A DNA stretch of 64,000 nucleotides from Seleniivibrio woodruffii (GCF_004339245.1 NZ_SMGG01000003.1:1054770-1118769); one strand, 5' to 3'. Shown: positions 27,435 to 38,143, counted from the first letter of the stretch. Notes: generated from the sequence alone by a model not told the origin. Numbers and translations are program-made.

Positions 27435-28852
27435 TTCAGTTTTTCCAGTTCTCTGTGGATAATCTCTTTTATTTTGTCAAGTTCTGCGCCGTTCTCAGCC
27501 TCGAACCGTGTCACAAGCAGAGGCTCCGTGTTGCTGGCACGAACCAGTGCCCAGCCGTGTTCAAACTGAACCCTTATGCCGTCGATATCGTTTATGCCCC
27601 TCACTCCGTGTGAGCCCTCTGCAAGGTACTGCCCGAACAGCTTTGAAAGTTCCGTTATCAGACCGAATTTTTTATCGTCCGGATAAGGTTCTCTTATCTC
27701 AGGTGTGTTGACATACTTGGGAATCTCCGCCGTCATATCCGCCGAAACAGAAAATTTCCCGCTCCTTTTGCCGTTAACATAGGCCTGAAGCAGGCGGAGT
27801 GAGGCGTATATCCCGTCGTCATAGCCGTAGTAGCTGTCGGCAAAGAAGAAATGACTGCTCATCTCCCCGCCTATGACGGCGTCCTCCTCCTTCATCTTCT
27901 CTTTTATCATGGAGTGACCGGATTTATACATAACGGGATGCATGCCTTTTGCGGCTATAAACTCATACAGCCCCTGTCCGGCCTTGACATCCGCCACTAT
28001 TCTGTTGCCCTGATTGTCCTTTGCGATATCGTCCGCAAAGATGCAGAGCAGTTCATCGCCCCATATCATCCGGCCTGTGCTGTCCAGTGCACCCAGTCTG
28101 TCGGCATCGCCGTCAAACCCTACGCAGAGGTCGGCCTTCTCTTTCAGCAGAAGCTCTCTGGCTTCGGCCATGTTCTTTTCGACTGTAGGGTCGGGATGGT
28201 GTCCGGGGAAGTTTCCGTCCTCTGTGCAGTAAAGCGGAAAAACCTTCGCACCCAGCCAGCCGAAAAGCTCCGGAGCAATGTTTGATGCCGTGCCGCTTCC
28301 GCTGTCCACAACGATCTTTATATCCATTCCCGCCATATCCGTCTTAAGTCCTGCAAACAGGCTCTTCATCTCCTCAAGATAGGCGGTCACTATGTCAAAT
28401 TCAAATATTTTGCCTTTATATTCCGACACAGGGAATCTTTCCGCCGCTATGTCGTCGTAAATCCGCATTATTTTGTCGGTATGATAGACAGTGTGCTTAG
28501 TTCCAACCTTCAGTCCGTTGAACTGAGGCGGATTGTGACTTCCGGTCACCATGACGTAGCCGTCCGCAGGGGTGCAGTACATGGAGAAATAGGTCAGCGG
28601 CGAAGGACATACGCCCAGAATCTGAACGTCGGCTCCGGCATCGGACAGACCTTTTGCAACTGCGTCCGCCAGAGGTTTTGAGGAAAAACGCACGTCACGA
28701 CCCACCGAAATAAGCGGGTGTTTTTTACCCGTCTCCTGCCGCACATGTTCTGCAAAAACCTTTGCCGCAGCCTCTGCCAGCCCCTCTGTCAGCTTATCTC
28801 CGTAAACTCCCCGTATGTCGTAGCTTCTGAAAATTTCTTTAATTTGTAACAT
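27431..28852 (-). CDS. Phosphomannomutase/phosphoglucomutase
   Basis: Alpha-D-phosphohexomutase supplying hexose-1-phosphates for surface polysaccharide and glycogen. The start at 28852 (MLQIKEIFRSYDIRG) is preferred: the DIRG N-terminus is a family hallmark, while the longer frame adds 18 unrelated residues across the divergent promoter. This gives 473 residues. The phosphoserine loop is TGSHNPPQ (near 104), the metal loop GFDGDADRLG (near 244) and the sugar loop GEMSSHF. It resembles the AlgC type. It is the first gene of a two-gene unit with ispG. Confidence 0.93.
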   Translation of the reverse strand: MLQIKEIFRSYDIRGVYGDKLTEGLAEAAAKVFAEHVRQETGKKHPLISVGRDVRFSSKPLADAVAKGLSDAGADVQILGVCPSPLTYFSMYCTPADGYVMVTGSHNPPQFNGLKVGTKHTVYHTDKIMRIYDDIAAERFPVSEYKGKIFEFDIVTAYLEEMKSLFAGLKTDMAGMDIKIVVDSGSGTASNIAPELFGWLGAKVFPLYCTEDGNFPGHHPDPTVEKNMAEARELLLKEKADLCVGFDGDADRLGALDSTGRMIWGDELLCIFADDIAKDNQGNRIVADVKAGQGLYEFIAAKGMHPVMYKSGHSMIKEKMKEEDAVIGGEMSSHFFFADSYYGYDDGIYASLRLLQAYVNGKRSGKFSVSADMTAEIPKYVNTPEIREPYPDDKKFGLITELSKLFGQYLAEGSHGVRGINDIDGIRVQFEHGWALVRASNTEPLLVTRFEAENGAELDKIKEIIHRELEKLK

Positions 28853-28854
28853 TA

Positions 28855-28884
28855 TTGACCTGCGGAAAATCTTTGTGGTATAAT
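28855..28884 (+). promoter_or_regulatory. Extended -10 promoter at the HATPase gene start
   Basis: TTGACC (28855-28860), 18-bp spacer, TGG-TATAAT with -10 at 28879-28884. The ATG at 28891 begins 7 nt after the -10 box, so the transcript would start at or next to the A of the ATG. Confidence 0.65.
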
Positions 28885-28890
28885 CGATAC

Positions 28891-29718
28891 ATGAAAAAAA
28901 TAGCATGTTTCATCAATGATAGCAACCTCTTGGAAAAGGTCACAGAATTTTGCGGTCTTGAGAGGTTTCAGGAGGAGTGCATCGGCGATCCATCGCAGTT
29001 CGTCTATGACGTTGCGACAGTGCTTTATCTGACGGATGACCCCGCAGCCCTTTATCCGGAAGGCATAAAAGATATCAGAGTCTGCTATGTCGGAAAGGAC
29101 AGGCCGAAAGACTGCGGAGTGTTTTTTCTTCCCGAAGATTTTCAGATGATCCATCTCAGGCTTCTGATAGATGCCGTTATCCATAACGGCTCTTTCGAAT
29201 CCAGTCTGGCCGCCGTTACTCCTGTTTTTCTCAACAAATCATTCAAAATCAAAAACGACATCTTCAACGTTGAGCGCATTGTTTATGCCCTTACGAAAGA
29301 TTTCGTGTTCTTCCTGAATTTTCAGTCTCTGGAAAAGGTCAGGGTCGGTCTTGCGGAGATGCTTACAAACGCAATCGAACACGGAAACCTCGGCATTACA
29401 GGCGAAGAGAAGATGAGTGCCACCGAATCCGGCACCTATTACGAACTGGTCAACTCCAGACTGAACGATGCCGTGTGTATGGCAAAGTATGCTGTTTTTA
29501 AGTTCTACGTTGATGCCGACGGTCTGGAAATGAGTCTGGAGGACGAAGGCGAGGGGTTCGATGTGGACAGCCTGCCCGATCCCACAGATCCCGAAAGTCT
29601 TCTAAAACTCCACGGACGGGGCATTCTTATCACCAGGATGTATTTCGACGAAGTAAAATATAACGATAAAGGTAATCACGTTACCCTTAGAAAGAGGTTC
29701 GGATGCTCTACCTGCTAG
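28891..29718 (+). CDS. HATPase-domain regulator (RsbW-like) with receiver-like N-terminus
   Basis: 275 residues from the ATG at 28891. The C-terminal half is a GHKL/HATPase_c_2 fold: N box EMLTNAIEHGNLGIT (about 157-171), G1 DEGEGFD (about 217-223) and G2 GRGILITRM (about 242-250), as in anti-sigma kinases of the RsbW/SpoIIAB group. The first 110 residues alternate hydrophobic strands (KIACFIND, VATVLYLTDDP, IRVCYVGK, GVFFLP) in a pattern like a degenerate receiver domain. This is my inference from the pattern only. No sigma or anti-anti-sigma gene is adjacent. The downstream hydrolase gene overlaps it by 16 nt. Confidence 0.75.
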   Translation: MKKIACFINDSNLLEKVTEFCGLERFQEECIGDPSQFVYDVATVLYLTDDPAALYPEGIKDIRVCYVGKDRPKDCGVFFLPEDFQMIHLRLLIDAVIHNGSFESSLAAVTPVFLNKSFKIKNDIFNVERIVYALTKDFVFFLNFQSLEKVRVGLAEMLTNAIEHGNLGITGEEKMSATESGTYYELVNSRLNDAVCMAKYAVFKFYVDADGLEMSLEDEGEGFDVDSLPDPTDPESLLKLHGRGILITRMYFDEVKYNDKGNHVTLRKRFGCSTC

Positions 29719-30512
29719 GCACAAGGGGTACTCTGCCCGTTTCGGGGCAGAAATTCGTTAAATACGGCGGAAACACCACCTGCCTGATGGCACCCATCGA
29801 TGAACGCTCATGCCTCATCTTCGATGGCGGCACAGGGCTTATGAGCCTTAATAAATATAACAATTTTGAAGAATTTCATATATTTCTTTCCCACCTCCAC
29901 TGGGATCATATTGTGGGGATGCCTATATTTCAGGCGTTCTATCATGCGGGAAAAAAGATAAACATCTATCTGGAAAACAAGGAGACACTGCACTCAACCG
30001 ATATTCTGGACGTGCTGTTCAATCCGCCTTTTTTTCCGGTGCCCAAAACCAAGCTGAGAGCTGAGATAAAGCTGAACCTCATCGAGGGCGGCGACCAGTT
30101 CTGCTTCGGCGATATCTGCGTACATTCGGCGGAGGGCAACCATCCCGACGGCGTTCTTATGTACAAAATAGTGTTCCCCGATAAAAAGATACTCTACACA
30201 TCCGACTACGAACACGGCACACCCGTTGACGACTTCCTCATAGAGTTTGCCTACGGCTGCGACTACCTCATTTACGACACAACCTACTATCCCGACGAAT
30301 ATGCGGGCGGCAACGGCGCTATGAGCAAAGTGGGCTGGGGTCACTCAACATTTCAGCAGGGGATTGAGTTCGTTAAAAAGGCTAAGGTCAAAAACCTCGT
30401 TCTGGCACATCACAATCCGGATTATGACGACATCATGCTGGATGAGATGCATATTCTGGCGAGGAGGCTGTTCAGTAATACCTATGTTGCATACGACGGA
30501 ATGATCCTATAG
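29703..30512 (+). CDS. Metallo-beta-lactamase-fold hydrolase
   Basis: 269-residue protein with the diagnostic HxHxDH (SHLHWDH; H64, H66, D68, H69), later metal ligands in GNHPDG, YTSDYEHG and LAHHNPDY, and the early glycine loop LGTRGTLPVSG. It resembles the PhnP/RNase Z-like branch, which includes phosphodiesterases and RNA processing enzymes; the substrate is unclear. The 16-nt overlap with the HATPase regulator gene means coupled translation and suggests that the hydrolase acts in the same signalling process. No signal peptide. The 120-nt hairpin copy B begins one base after its stop. Confidence 0.8.
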   Translation: MLYLLGTRGTLPVSGQKFVKYGGNTTCLMAPIDERSCLIFDGGTGLMSLNKYNNFEEFHIFLSHLHWDHIVGMPIFQAFYHAGKKINIYLENKETLHSTDILDVLFNPPFFPVPKTKLRAEIKLNLIEGGDQFCFGDICVHSAEGNHPDGVLMYKIVFPDKKILYTSDYEHGTPVDDFLIEFAYGCDYLIYDTTYYPDEYAGGNGAMSKVGWGHSTFQQGIEFVKKAKVKNLVLAHHNPDYDDIMLDEMHILARRLFSNTYVAYDGMIL

Positions 30513-30513
30513 C

Positions 30514-30633
30514 TTAGTGCTTATATGCATCGCTCTACGGCGTCAGATATCGCTCACTCGCAACACGTACAGAGTACGTACGCTTTTGCTCGTCTCACTC
30601 ATCTTCCTTGTATAGCTTGCATCTAAACACTAA
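30514..30633 (+). repeat. 120-nt covarying hairpin element, copy B
   Basis: Begins one base after the hydrolase stop. TTAGTG.TTA.ATGCA pairs with TGCAT.TAA.CACTAA; the next stem is GCTCTAC/GTATAGC (same central mismatch as in copy A but A-T changed to T-A), then the GGCGTCAG internal loop, GCAA/TTGC, and tip ACGTAC-aga-GTACGT. Confidence 0.8.
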
Positions 30634-30649
30634 CAGAGAAGAACAATTC

Positions 30650-30683
30650 CCGTCACTGCGAGCGTAGCGAAGCAGTCTTCCAA
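30650..30683. repeat. REP-like family 3, half copy
   Basis: Begins GTCACTGCGAGCGTAGCGAA and ends in the GCAGTCTTCC block shared with the other family 3 copies. Confidence 0.55.
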
Positions 30684-30717
30684 GTTAGCAAATGAGGGCA
30701 TTGCCACTTCTATTCGG

Positions 30718-31908
30718 CTACTGATTTACCACCCTGTTTCTTCCGGACTGTTTTGCGGTGTAAAGTCTGCTGTCGGCGGCCATTATGACTGATTCCGCAG
30801 TGTCCTCAGGACGGAACTGTGCCACGCCGAAGCTGGATGTCACGCAGAATGAACCGTCTTTCAGGCTGAAGTTGGTGGCTTCCAGTTTTTTTCGTATCTG
30901 ATCGGATATCAGGGTTGCGTTTCTGACATCCGCATTGATGAGAATAATCACGAACTCCTCGCCGCCGTAGCGGAAGGCGAAATCCGTCTTGCGGATTGTC
31001 TCTTTTATTATCTGCGACATATGTTTCAGCACCTGATCGCCTATCTGGTGACCGTAGGTGTCATTTATGCTTTTGAACTTGTCAATGTCGGCCATTACAA
31101 CGCTGAACGGAGTGCCCATCCTCTTGAATCTGTCGATCTCCTCCGACAGCTTCATATCCAGATATTTTCTGTTGAAAAGCCCGGTGAGGTGATCCTGAAC
31201 GGATTCGTTCTTGTATTTTTCCAGATCGTTCTGGAGCTGGCTCACCTGAGATTTATACTGTTCAAGCTCCTGATTAACAGAAGAATATTCCTTTGCGATG
31301 GTTCCCAGATGATCCTTTTTGGTAACGGTCTTCTGGTCGAAGGTGTTGACGAATGAGGAGAATGAATCCAGCATCTTTGATTTAAGATATTCTATGGAAT
31401 CCTCGCTTCTGAGGATGCGGTGCATGTCCTGAGCCTCATTCAGCAGTTTTTTGTCCATTGCGAGGTCTTTTTCCACAAACTCAATGTTGTGACCCAGACT
31501 GCTGGTCAGCTCCGCCTGAAGGTTTACGAACTTTGAAAAGACGTCGTCTATGAACGAGCTGAATTTATGCTGTTTCTTCTCCAGTGAGAGAAGGTGATCC
31601 GACAATGACTTAAGCAGGGCAGACATTGTCTCGTCATGAGTTTTGTCCGGCGAGAAGACCATCTCCTCAACAGCCTTGAGGTTGTGATCGGGTACAAACC
31701 CGCGAAGAGGGTTAACGTATTTTAAAACATCGGATTTATCGCCGCCCGTCATTGCGGTGTGAACCAGTTTTCTGAACTCCTCGCTGTTATTGAGATAATT
31801 CGATATGGTGGAAGAGGAGACTTTCGACTTGTCCGCCGCCATTTTTTTAAGAACAGAGGTGACAATTTGTCCCAGCTGATCCGCAACATATGCTGATTTA
31901 TCCGCCAT
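30718..31908 (-). CDS. Diguanylate cyclase (GGDEF domain)
   Basis: Makes cyclic di-GMP from two GTP. The start at 31908 (MADKSAYVADQ) has GGGAG upstream; an extension to 32025 is open but less likely. This gives 396 residues: about 220 of mostly helical, coiled-coil-rich sequence without membrane segments, then a GGDEF domain with active site RYGGEEF (near 314) and the inhibitory site RKTD five residues before it, so product feedback inhibition is expected. It probably acts in the cytoplasm. Divergent from the ATP synthase cluster with about 240 bp between starts. The input signal is unknown. Confidence 0.92.
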   Translation of the reverse strand: MADKSAYVADQLGQIVTSVLKKMAADKSKVSSSTISNYLNNSEEFRKLVHTAMTGGDKSDVLKYVNPLRGFVPDHNLKAVEEMVFSPDKTHDETMSALLKSLSDHLLSLEKKQHKFSSFIDDVFSKFVNLQAELTSSLGHNIEFVEKDLAMDKKLLNEAQDMHRILRSEDSIEYLKSKMLDSFSSFVNTFDQKTVTKKDHLGTIAKEYSSVNQELEQYKSQVSQLQNDLEKYKNESVQDHLTGLFNRKYLDMKLSEEIDRFKRMGTPFSVVMADIDKFKSINDTYGHQIGDQVLKHMSQIIKETIRKTDFAFRYGGEEFVIILINADVRNATLISDQIRKKLEATNFSLKDGSFCVTSSFGVAQFRPEDTAESVIMAADSRLYTAKQSGRNRVVNQ

Positions 31909-32146
31909 TGCTCCCACCCTTAAAAGAATTTCACATATTATTTGATAAATTTTGAACTGTTGCAACCATAAAATTGTGTGAATTTTTTTCATGGGGCGGC
32001 ATGGTTTCTCCGCTTGATTTTTCAAGTATAAAAGGGCAAAGTATGTGTTGACTTATACAGCAAGTTTTGATAAAAATTCTCTGACTTGTACACTGTATAC
32101 AGAATACCGTTTTATAAATTCAGACCTATCGGAGGGGATTGCGTCC

Positions 32147-32569
32147 ATGCTGTACATCGACTATACTCTTGCCATTCAAATCGTTCAGTTTCTTGTTATA
32201 ATCTTCATAGCAAAGAAGATGATCCTCGATCCCGTGATGGGCACCGTCAACACCAGAGACTCTAAAATCGAAGGTATGAAGAGTGAGGCTGAGGCTCTTA
32301 AAGCAAAAGTTGAACAGTACAAAGCCGACTACACTGAAAAAATGGTTCAGATGAGAGCCGAGCTTGCAGACTATCACAAAAAGATCAAAGACGAAGCGTC
32401 CAAAGAGGCATACGCACAGGTTGCCGCTGTTAAAGCCGACATCGATGCGAAAATTCTTGCCGCCCGCACAGAGATCCAGGCCGAATCCGCCAAAGCTAAA
32501 ACTGAGATGGATGCCATGGTGAAAGAGATCTCCGATCTTATCGCAGACAGAATAATGCTTTCCGCATAA
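32147..32569 (+). CDS. ATP synthase subunit b' (peripheral stalk)
   Basis: 140 residues from ATG 32147, preceded by GGAGGGG. One N-terminal membrane helix (IQIVQFLVIIFIAKKMIL) is followed by a long charged coiled coil, as in b-type stalk subunits. With the next gene it forms a b/b' pair, seen in phototrophs, epsilon-proteobacteria and several deep-branching phyla. An upstream in-frame extension to 32045 has no coding character. First gene of the seven-gene F1/stalk unit. Confidence 0.88.
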   Translation: MLYIDYTLAIQIVQFLVIIFIAKKMILDPVMGTVNTRDSKIEGMKSEAEALKAKVEQYKADYTEKMVQMRAELADYHKKIKDEASKEAYAQVAAVKADIDAKILAARTEIQAESAKAKTEMDAMVKEISDLIADRIMLSA

Positions 32570-32587
32570 TACCTTTAGGGGGATATA

Positions 32588-33160
32588 GTGAAAAAGGTTC
32601 TTACAGCACTATCGATCGGACTTATGTCCTTTGCTGCCCACGCCTCTGCTGAAGGCGGCGAGCACGCACCGGACATGCACGCACTCTGGAAAAACTTCGG
32701 TTACAGAGCGGTTGTGTTCGTCCTGCTCGTTGTTATCCTTGTTAAAGTCGCTAAAAAACCTCTTCTTGAATTCCTTGACAAGAGAACCGCTGACATCGAA
32801 AAAGCAATCAAAGACGCACAGGATGCGGCTGAGAAGGCTAAGGCGGAGCTTGCCGAGTATGAGATCAAGATGAAAGGTTTCGAAAAAGACCTTGAGACGA
32901 TGAAAGAAAACTCACTGAAAGCAGCTGAAGCAGAAAAAGCTATGATTCTGGAAGATGCTGCCAAACAGGCGGAAAAACTGAAATCTTTCGCTGAGCACCT
33001 CATCGATTCCGAGCTTAAGAGAGCCAAGGTTCAGCTGAAAAAAGATGCCGTCATGGCGGCTATCTCCGCAGCAGAAGCGAAAATCGGCAGAGAACTTGAC
33101 GCCGACAAGCAGAAAAAACTTCTTGATGAATACGTTAAGAAGATCGAGGTGGCAGGGTGA
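32588..33160 (+). CDS. atpF: ATP synthase subunit b, with N-terminal signal-like segment
   Basis: 190 residues from a GTG start. A first hydrophobic stretch ending in ASA (residues 1-22, KKVLTALSIGLMSFAAHASA) looks like a cleavable signal peptide, followed by a short polar segment, then the true membrane anchor (YRAVVFVLLVVILVKVAKK, about 39-57) and the coiled-coil dimer region. Such extended b subunits occur in some bacterial groups. Its stop overlaps the delta gene start (GTGA). Confidence 0.88.
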   Translation: MKKVLTALSIGLMSFAAHASAEGGEHAPDMHALWKNFGYRAVVFVLLVVILVKVAKKPLLEFLDKRTADIEKAIKDAQDAAEKAKAELAEYEIKMKGFEKDLETMKENSLKAAEAEKAMILEDAAKQAEKLKSFAEHLIDSELKRAKVQLKKDAVMAAISAAEAKIGRELDADKQKKLLDEYVKKIEVAG

Positions 33161-33693
33161 AAGAGAATATAGTTGCCGCACGCTACGCCGATGCTCTTTT
33201 TCAGGAGGCAAAGGCTGAAAACAAACTGGAGCAGGTTATTGCACAGCTTTCAGCTGTCAGTGCCGCTTCTGAACAGTCCGCCGATTTCAAAACACTCATA
33301 AAAAGCCCGCTCATAGGCAAAGCCGAAAAACAGGCTGTTGTTGATGTTCTGAAATCCAAAGGAATGATCGATGAATTCCTTTACAAGTTCCTTAAACTTC
33401 TTGTGAGCAAAAACAGGCTCAGCCTGCTTGAGCTTATCTCATCTGAAATTAAGGCAATGGACAGAAAAGCAAAAGGAGAGGCCGAAGCGGTCATCACAGT
33501 TGCAACTGCAATGGATGAAGCATCAAAAAGCACTCTGAAAGCGGTTCTGGACAAAATTACTGGTAAGAAAATTACTATTACGGAAAATGTTGATCCCTCC
33601 ATCCTCGGCGGTGTTATCGCTCAGGTGGAGAGCAGTCTTTATGACGCAAGCGTCAGGGGACAGCTGAATAAGATAAAAGAACAGTTGGTATAA
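33157..33693 (+). CDS. atpH: ATP synthase subunit delta
   Basis: 178 residues, normal for delta (OSCP). The N-terminal helical domain starts AARYADALFQEA, the family's conserved opening, and the C-terminal part contains DPSILGGVIAQVESSLYDASVRGQL, matching the delta signature. It joins the F1 head to the b/b' stalk. The GTG start overlaps the atpF stop by 4 nt. Confidence 0.95.
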   Translation: MKENIVAARYADALFQEAKAENKLEQVIAQLSAVSAASEQSADFKTLIKSPLIGKAEKQAVVDVLKSKGMIDEFLYKFLKLLVSKNRLSLLELISSEIKAMDRKAKGEAEAVITVATAMDEASKSTLKAVLDKITGKKITITENVDPSILGGVIAQVESSLYDASVRGQLNKIKEQLV

Positions 33694-33714
33694 ATAATTT
33701 AAGGAGATTGGCTA

Positions 33715-35223
33715 ATGCAGATCAAAGCCGAAGAGATAAGCCAGATCATTCGTGATCAGATTAAAAACTTCGACCAGAAAGTTGAGATGCAGGAAGTCGG
33801 TACCATCATCACAGCCGGTGACGGTATCGCCAAAGTATATGGTCTCGACAATGCAATGGCGGGAGAGCTTATTGAGCTTCCCGGCGGAGTTTACGGCATC
33901 GTGTTCAACCTTGAGCAGGACAATGTCGGTTTAGTTATTATGGGAGATTACCAGCACATCGGTGAAGGCGACACGGTTAAAAGAACAGGAAGAATCGCTT
34001 CCGTTCCCGTCGGCGAAGCACTCATCGGACGTGTGGTTAACGCACTCGGACAGCCCATCGACGGCAAAGGCGCCATCGATACTAAAGAGTTCGACGTTAT
34101 CGAAAAAGTTGCCCCCGGTATCATCAAAAGACAGCCCGTACATCAGCCTGTTCAGACAGGTATCAAGGCTATCGACTCAATGATCCCCATCGGCAGAGGA
34201 CAGAGAGAGCTTATCATCGGCGACCGTCAGACAGGTAAAACTGCAATCGCCCTTGACACTATCATAAACCAGAAAGGTCAGGACATGATCTGCGTTTATG
34301 TGGCTGTAGGTCAGAAAAGATCAACAGTTGCAAGAGTTGTGGATACTCTGGAGAAACACGGAGCAATGGATTACACTATCGTTGTTTCCGCATCCGCTTC
34401 AGACCCCGCATCAATGCAGTACATCGCACCCCTTGCAGGTACTACAATGGGTGAATACTTCAGAGACAGAGGCAAGCACGCCCTTGTTATCTATGATGAC
34501 CTTTCAAAACAGGCGACAGCTTACAGACAGATGTCACTGCTTCTGAGACGCCCTCCCGGCCGCGAAGCATATCCCGGCGACGTTTTCTATCTTCACTCAC
34601 GTCTGCTTGAAAGAGCGGCGAAACTGTCCGATGCAGAAGGCGCAGGCTCACTGACAGCTCTTCCCATCATCGAAACACAGGCGAGTGACGTTTCCGCATA
34701 CATCCCTACAAACGTTATCTCCATTACCGATGGTCAGATATTCCTTGAGACAGACCTTTTCTACTCAGGTATCCGTCCTGCGGTTAACGTTGGTATCTCA
34801 GTTTCAAGGGTTGGCGGTTCAGCGCAGATCAAAGCTATGAAACAGGTAGCAGGCCGTCTGAGACTTGACCTTGCCCAGTTCCGTGAACTTGCGGCTTTCG
34901 CCCAGTTCGGTTCTGACCTTGATGCGGCTACTCAGGCACAGCTTAACCGTGGTGCTAAACTTGTTGAAATCCTGAAACAGGGACAGTACAAACCTTGTAA
35001 TGTCGCTGAGCAGATCGTAATTATATTTGCAGGTGTCAACGGACTCCTTGACGACGTGGCCACCGCTTCTCTTGCTAAGTTTGAGGCAGAGTACATCTCT
35101 TACCTGAAAAGCAGCAAAGCGGACATCCTTGAAGAAATCGTCACTAAGAAGACAATCTCCGACGAACTGTCAGCTAAAATGAAAGCTGCTGTTGCGGAGT
35201 TTAAAAAAATCTTCACAGCATAA
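33715..35223 (+). CDS. atpA: ATP synthase subunit alpha
   Basis: 502 residues. Non-catalytic nucleotide-binding subunit of F1. P-loop GDRQTGKT at about 169-176, the conserved [11 protein letters not shown] with the arginine finger, and [18 protein letters not shown] near 390-410. AAGGAG precedes the ATG. Regular length with no insertions. Confidence 0.98.
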   Translation: MQIKAEEISQIIRDQIKNFDQKVEMQEVGTIITAGDGIAKVYGLDNAMAGELIELPGGVYGIVFNLEQDNVGLVIMGDYQHIGEGDTVKRTGRIASVPVGEALIGRVVNALGQPIDGKGAIDTKEFDVIEKVAPGIIKRQPVHQPVQTGIKAIDSMIPIGRGQRELIIGDRQTGKTAIALDTIINQKGQDMICVYVAVGQKRSTVARVVDTLEKHGAMDYTIVVSASASDPASMQYIAPLAGTTMGEYFRDRGKHALVIYDDLSKQATAYRQMSLLLRRPPGREAYPGDVFYLHSRLLERAAKLSDAEGAGSLTALPIIETQASDVSAYIPTNVISITDGQIFLETDLFYSGIRPAVNVGISVSRVGGSAQIKAMKQVAGRLRLDLAQFRELAAFAQFGSDLDAATQAQLNRGAKLVEILKQGQYKPCNVAEQIVIIFAGVNGLLDDVATASLAKFEAEYISYLKSSKADILEEIVTKKTISDELSAKMKAAVAEFKKIFTA

Positions 35224-35234
35224 GGAGCTGTTAA

Positions 35235-36098
35235 ATGCCTGGTGTAATGGATATTAAACGGAAAATAAAATCCGTTAAAAACACGCAGAAGATCACAAAA
35301 GCGATGAAAATGGTTTCTGCCGCCCGTATGAGAAAAGCGGAAGAATCCATGACCAACGCCAGAGCTTATGCGAACAAAATCTATGAACTTGTCGGCAGCA
35401 TGGCCGACAGAGTGGAGGCCGACAGCCACCCTTTTCTCACAGCGAGAAAAGAGGTTAAGAACATCTGCCTCGCCATTATAACCAGCGACAAGGGTCTTTG
35501 CGGTGCGTTCAACTCAAACGTGGTAAAAAAGACGCTTGCGTTTGCAAGGGAAAACCAGGGAGCGAACATCAAACTTGTCTGCATAGGAAAGAAAGGTTTT
35601 GATTTCCTCGGCAAAAAACATTTTGAAGTTCTTTCAAAATACGTTTCCTTCGGCGGCAAGATAACTTACGACGAAGCAAACGAAATAGGCGACAGACTCG
35701 TTGAGTTCTATATGAACGAGGATGCGGACGAAGTCCACATCATCCACAACGAGTTCAAGTCGACCGCTTTTCAGGTTGCAAAAGTGACCAAGGTTCTCCC
35801 CCTCTCTCTGGAGAAGAAAGAAGCCGCTGCGGATGAAACGGATTATATCTATGAACCGCAGGCCGAAGCTCTTCTGAAAGAGATTATGCCCAGATACATC
35901 AACTTCACCGTATTCTTCTCAATTCTTGAGTCGATTGCCGGTGAACACGGCTCCAGAATGGTTGCTATGGACAACGCCGCAAGAAACGCTGGCGAAGTCA
36001 TCAGCAAGCTGACGCTGACCTTCAACAAGGCACGTCAGGGCGCAATCACCAAGGAGATTCTGGACATTGTGAACGGTGCTGAAGCACTCAACGGATAG
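35235..36098 (+). CDS. atpG: ATP synthase subunit gamma
   Basis: 287 residues; the central rotor shaft. Both coiled-coil ends are recognisable: N-terminal IKRKIKSVKNTQKITKAMKM and C-terminal MDNAARNAGEVISKLTLTFN. TSDKGLCGAFN marks the conserved central fold. Follows atpA by 11 nt. Confidence 0.97.
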   Translation: MPGVMDIKRKIKSVKNTQKITKAMKMVSAARMRKAEESMTNARAYANKIYELVGSMADRVEADSHPFLTARKEVKNICLAIITSDKGLCGAFNSNVVKKTLAFARENQGANIKLVCIGKKGFDFLGKKHFEVLSKYVSFGGKITYDEANEIGDRLVEFYMNEDADEVHIIHNEFKSTAFQVAKVTKVLPLSLEKKEAAADETDYIYEPQAEALLKEIMPRYINFTVFFSILESIAGEHGSRMVAMDNAARNAGEVISKLTLTFNKARQGAITKEILDIVNGAEALNG

Positions 36099-36116
36099 TA
36101 GAAAATTTTACAATAA

Positions 36117-37537
<1,421 letters not shown>

Positions 37538-37538
<1 letters not shown>

Positions 37539-37963
37539 TGGCAGAGACTGTCAGGCTTGAACTTGTTACTCCGGTGAGACAAATTCTCTCCGAGGATGTA
37601 GACGAAGTGATAGCACCCGGCGTAGAGGGCGACCTTGGTGTTCTGCCCGACCACGCACCTCTCCTTACCGCTTTGAGAGTAGGAGAGCTTGCCTACAGAA
37701 TTAAAGGCAAACTCGAATACGTTGCGATAGTCGGCGGCGGATTCCTTGAAGTGAACAACAACAGGGTAATCGTTCTTGCCGATGATGCCGAGCTTGGTCA
37801 CGAAATCGACCTTGAGCAGGCTGTTCAGCGAAAACTTAAAGCAGAAGCGGCTCTTGAGCGTGAGCGTAAAGCTGACGAGAAAACATTCAAGACTGTGGAG
37901 ATAGAGCTTATGAAAGAGCTCATCAGAGTGCAGATCGCTGAGAAGTACAAAGGAGCCAAGTAA
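37538..37963 (+). CDS. atpC: ATP synthase subunit epsilon
   Basis: 141 residues: N-terminal beta sandwich (GDLGVLPDHAPLLTALRVGEL) and C-terminal two-helix part that can inhibit hydrolysis. Last gene of the cluster, followed by a terminator at 37990. The membrane subunits a and c are not in this cluster and must be elsewhere. Confidence 0.96.
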
Positions 37964-37989
37964 GACTTCTTTAACAATCATATAGAAAA

Positions 37990-38016
37990 GGCAGGCTTTC
38001 GGGTCTGCCTTTTTTT
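37990..38016 (+). terminator. Terminator of the ATP synthase cluster
   Basis: GGCAGGC-tttcgg-GTCTGCC followed by eight T with no interruption. Confidence 0.9.
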
Positions 38017-38022
38017 GTTGTA

Positions 38023-38143
38023 TTAGCATTTATATGCTTCGCATTACGGCGTCAGCTTTTTAATATCTCGGGTCATGTACTTCTGTGTACACTCCCCTTC
38101 GAAATTAAAAACCTTCCTTGTACTGCTTGCATCTAAATGCTAA
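38023..38143 (+). repeat. 120-nt covarying hairpin element, copy C
   Basis: TTAGCATTTATATGC pairs with GCATCTAAATGCTAA (one mismatch); then GCATTAC/GTACTGC, internal loop with GGCGTCAG, TTTTTAAT/ATTAAAAA, GGG/CCC and tip GTAC-ttctgt-GTAC. It starts just past the atp terminator. Confidence 0.85.
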
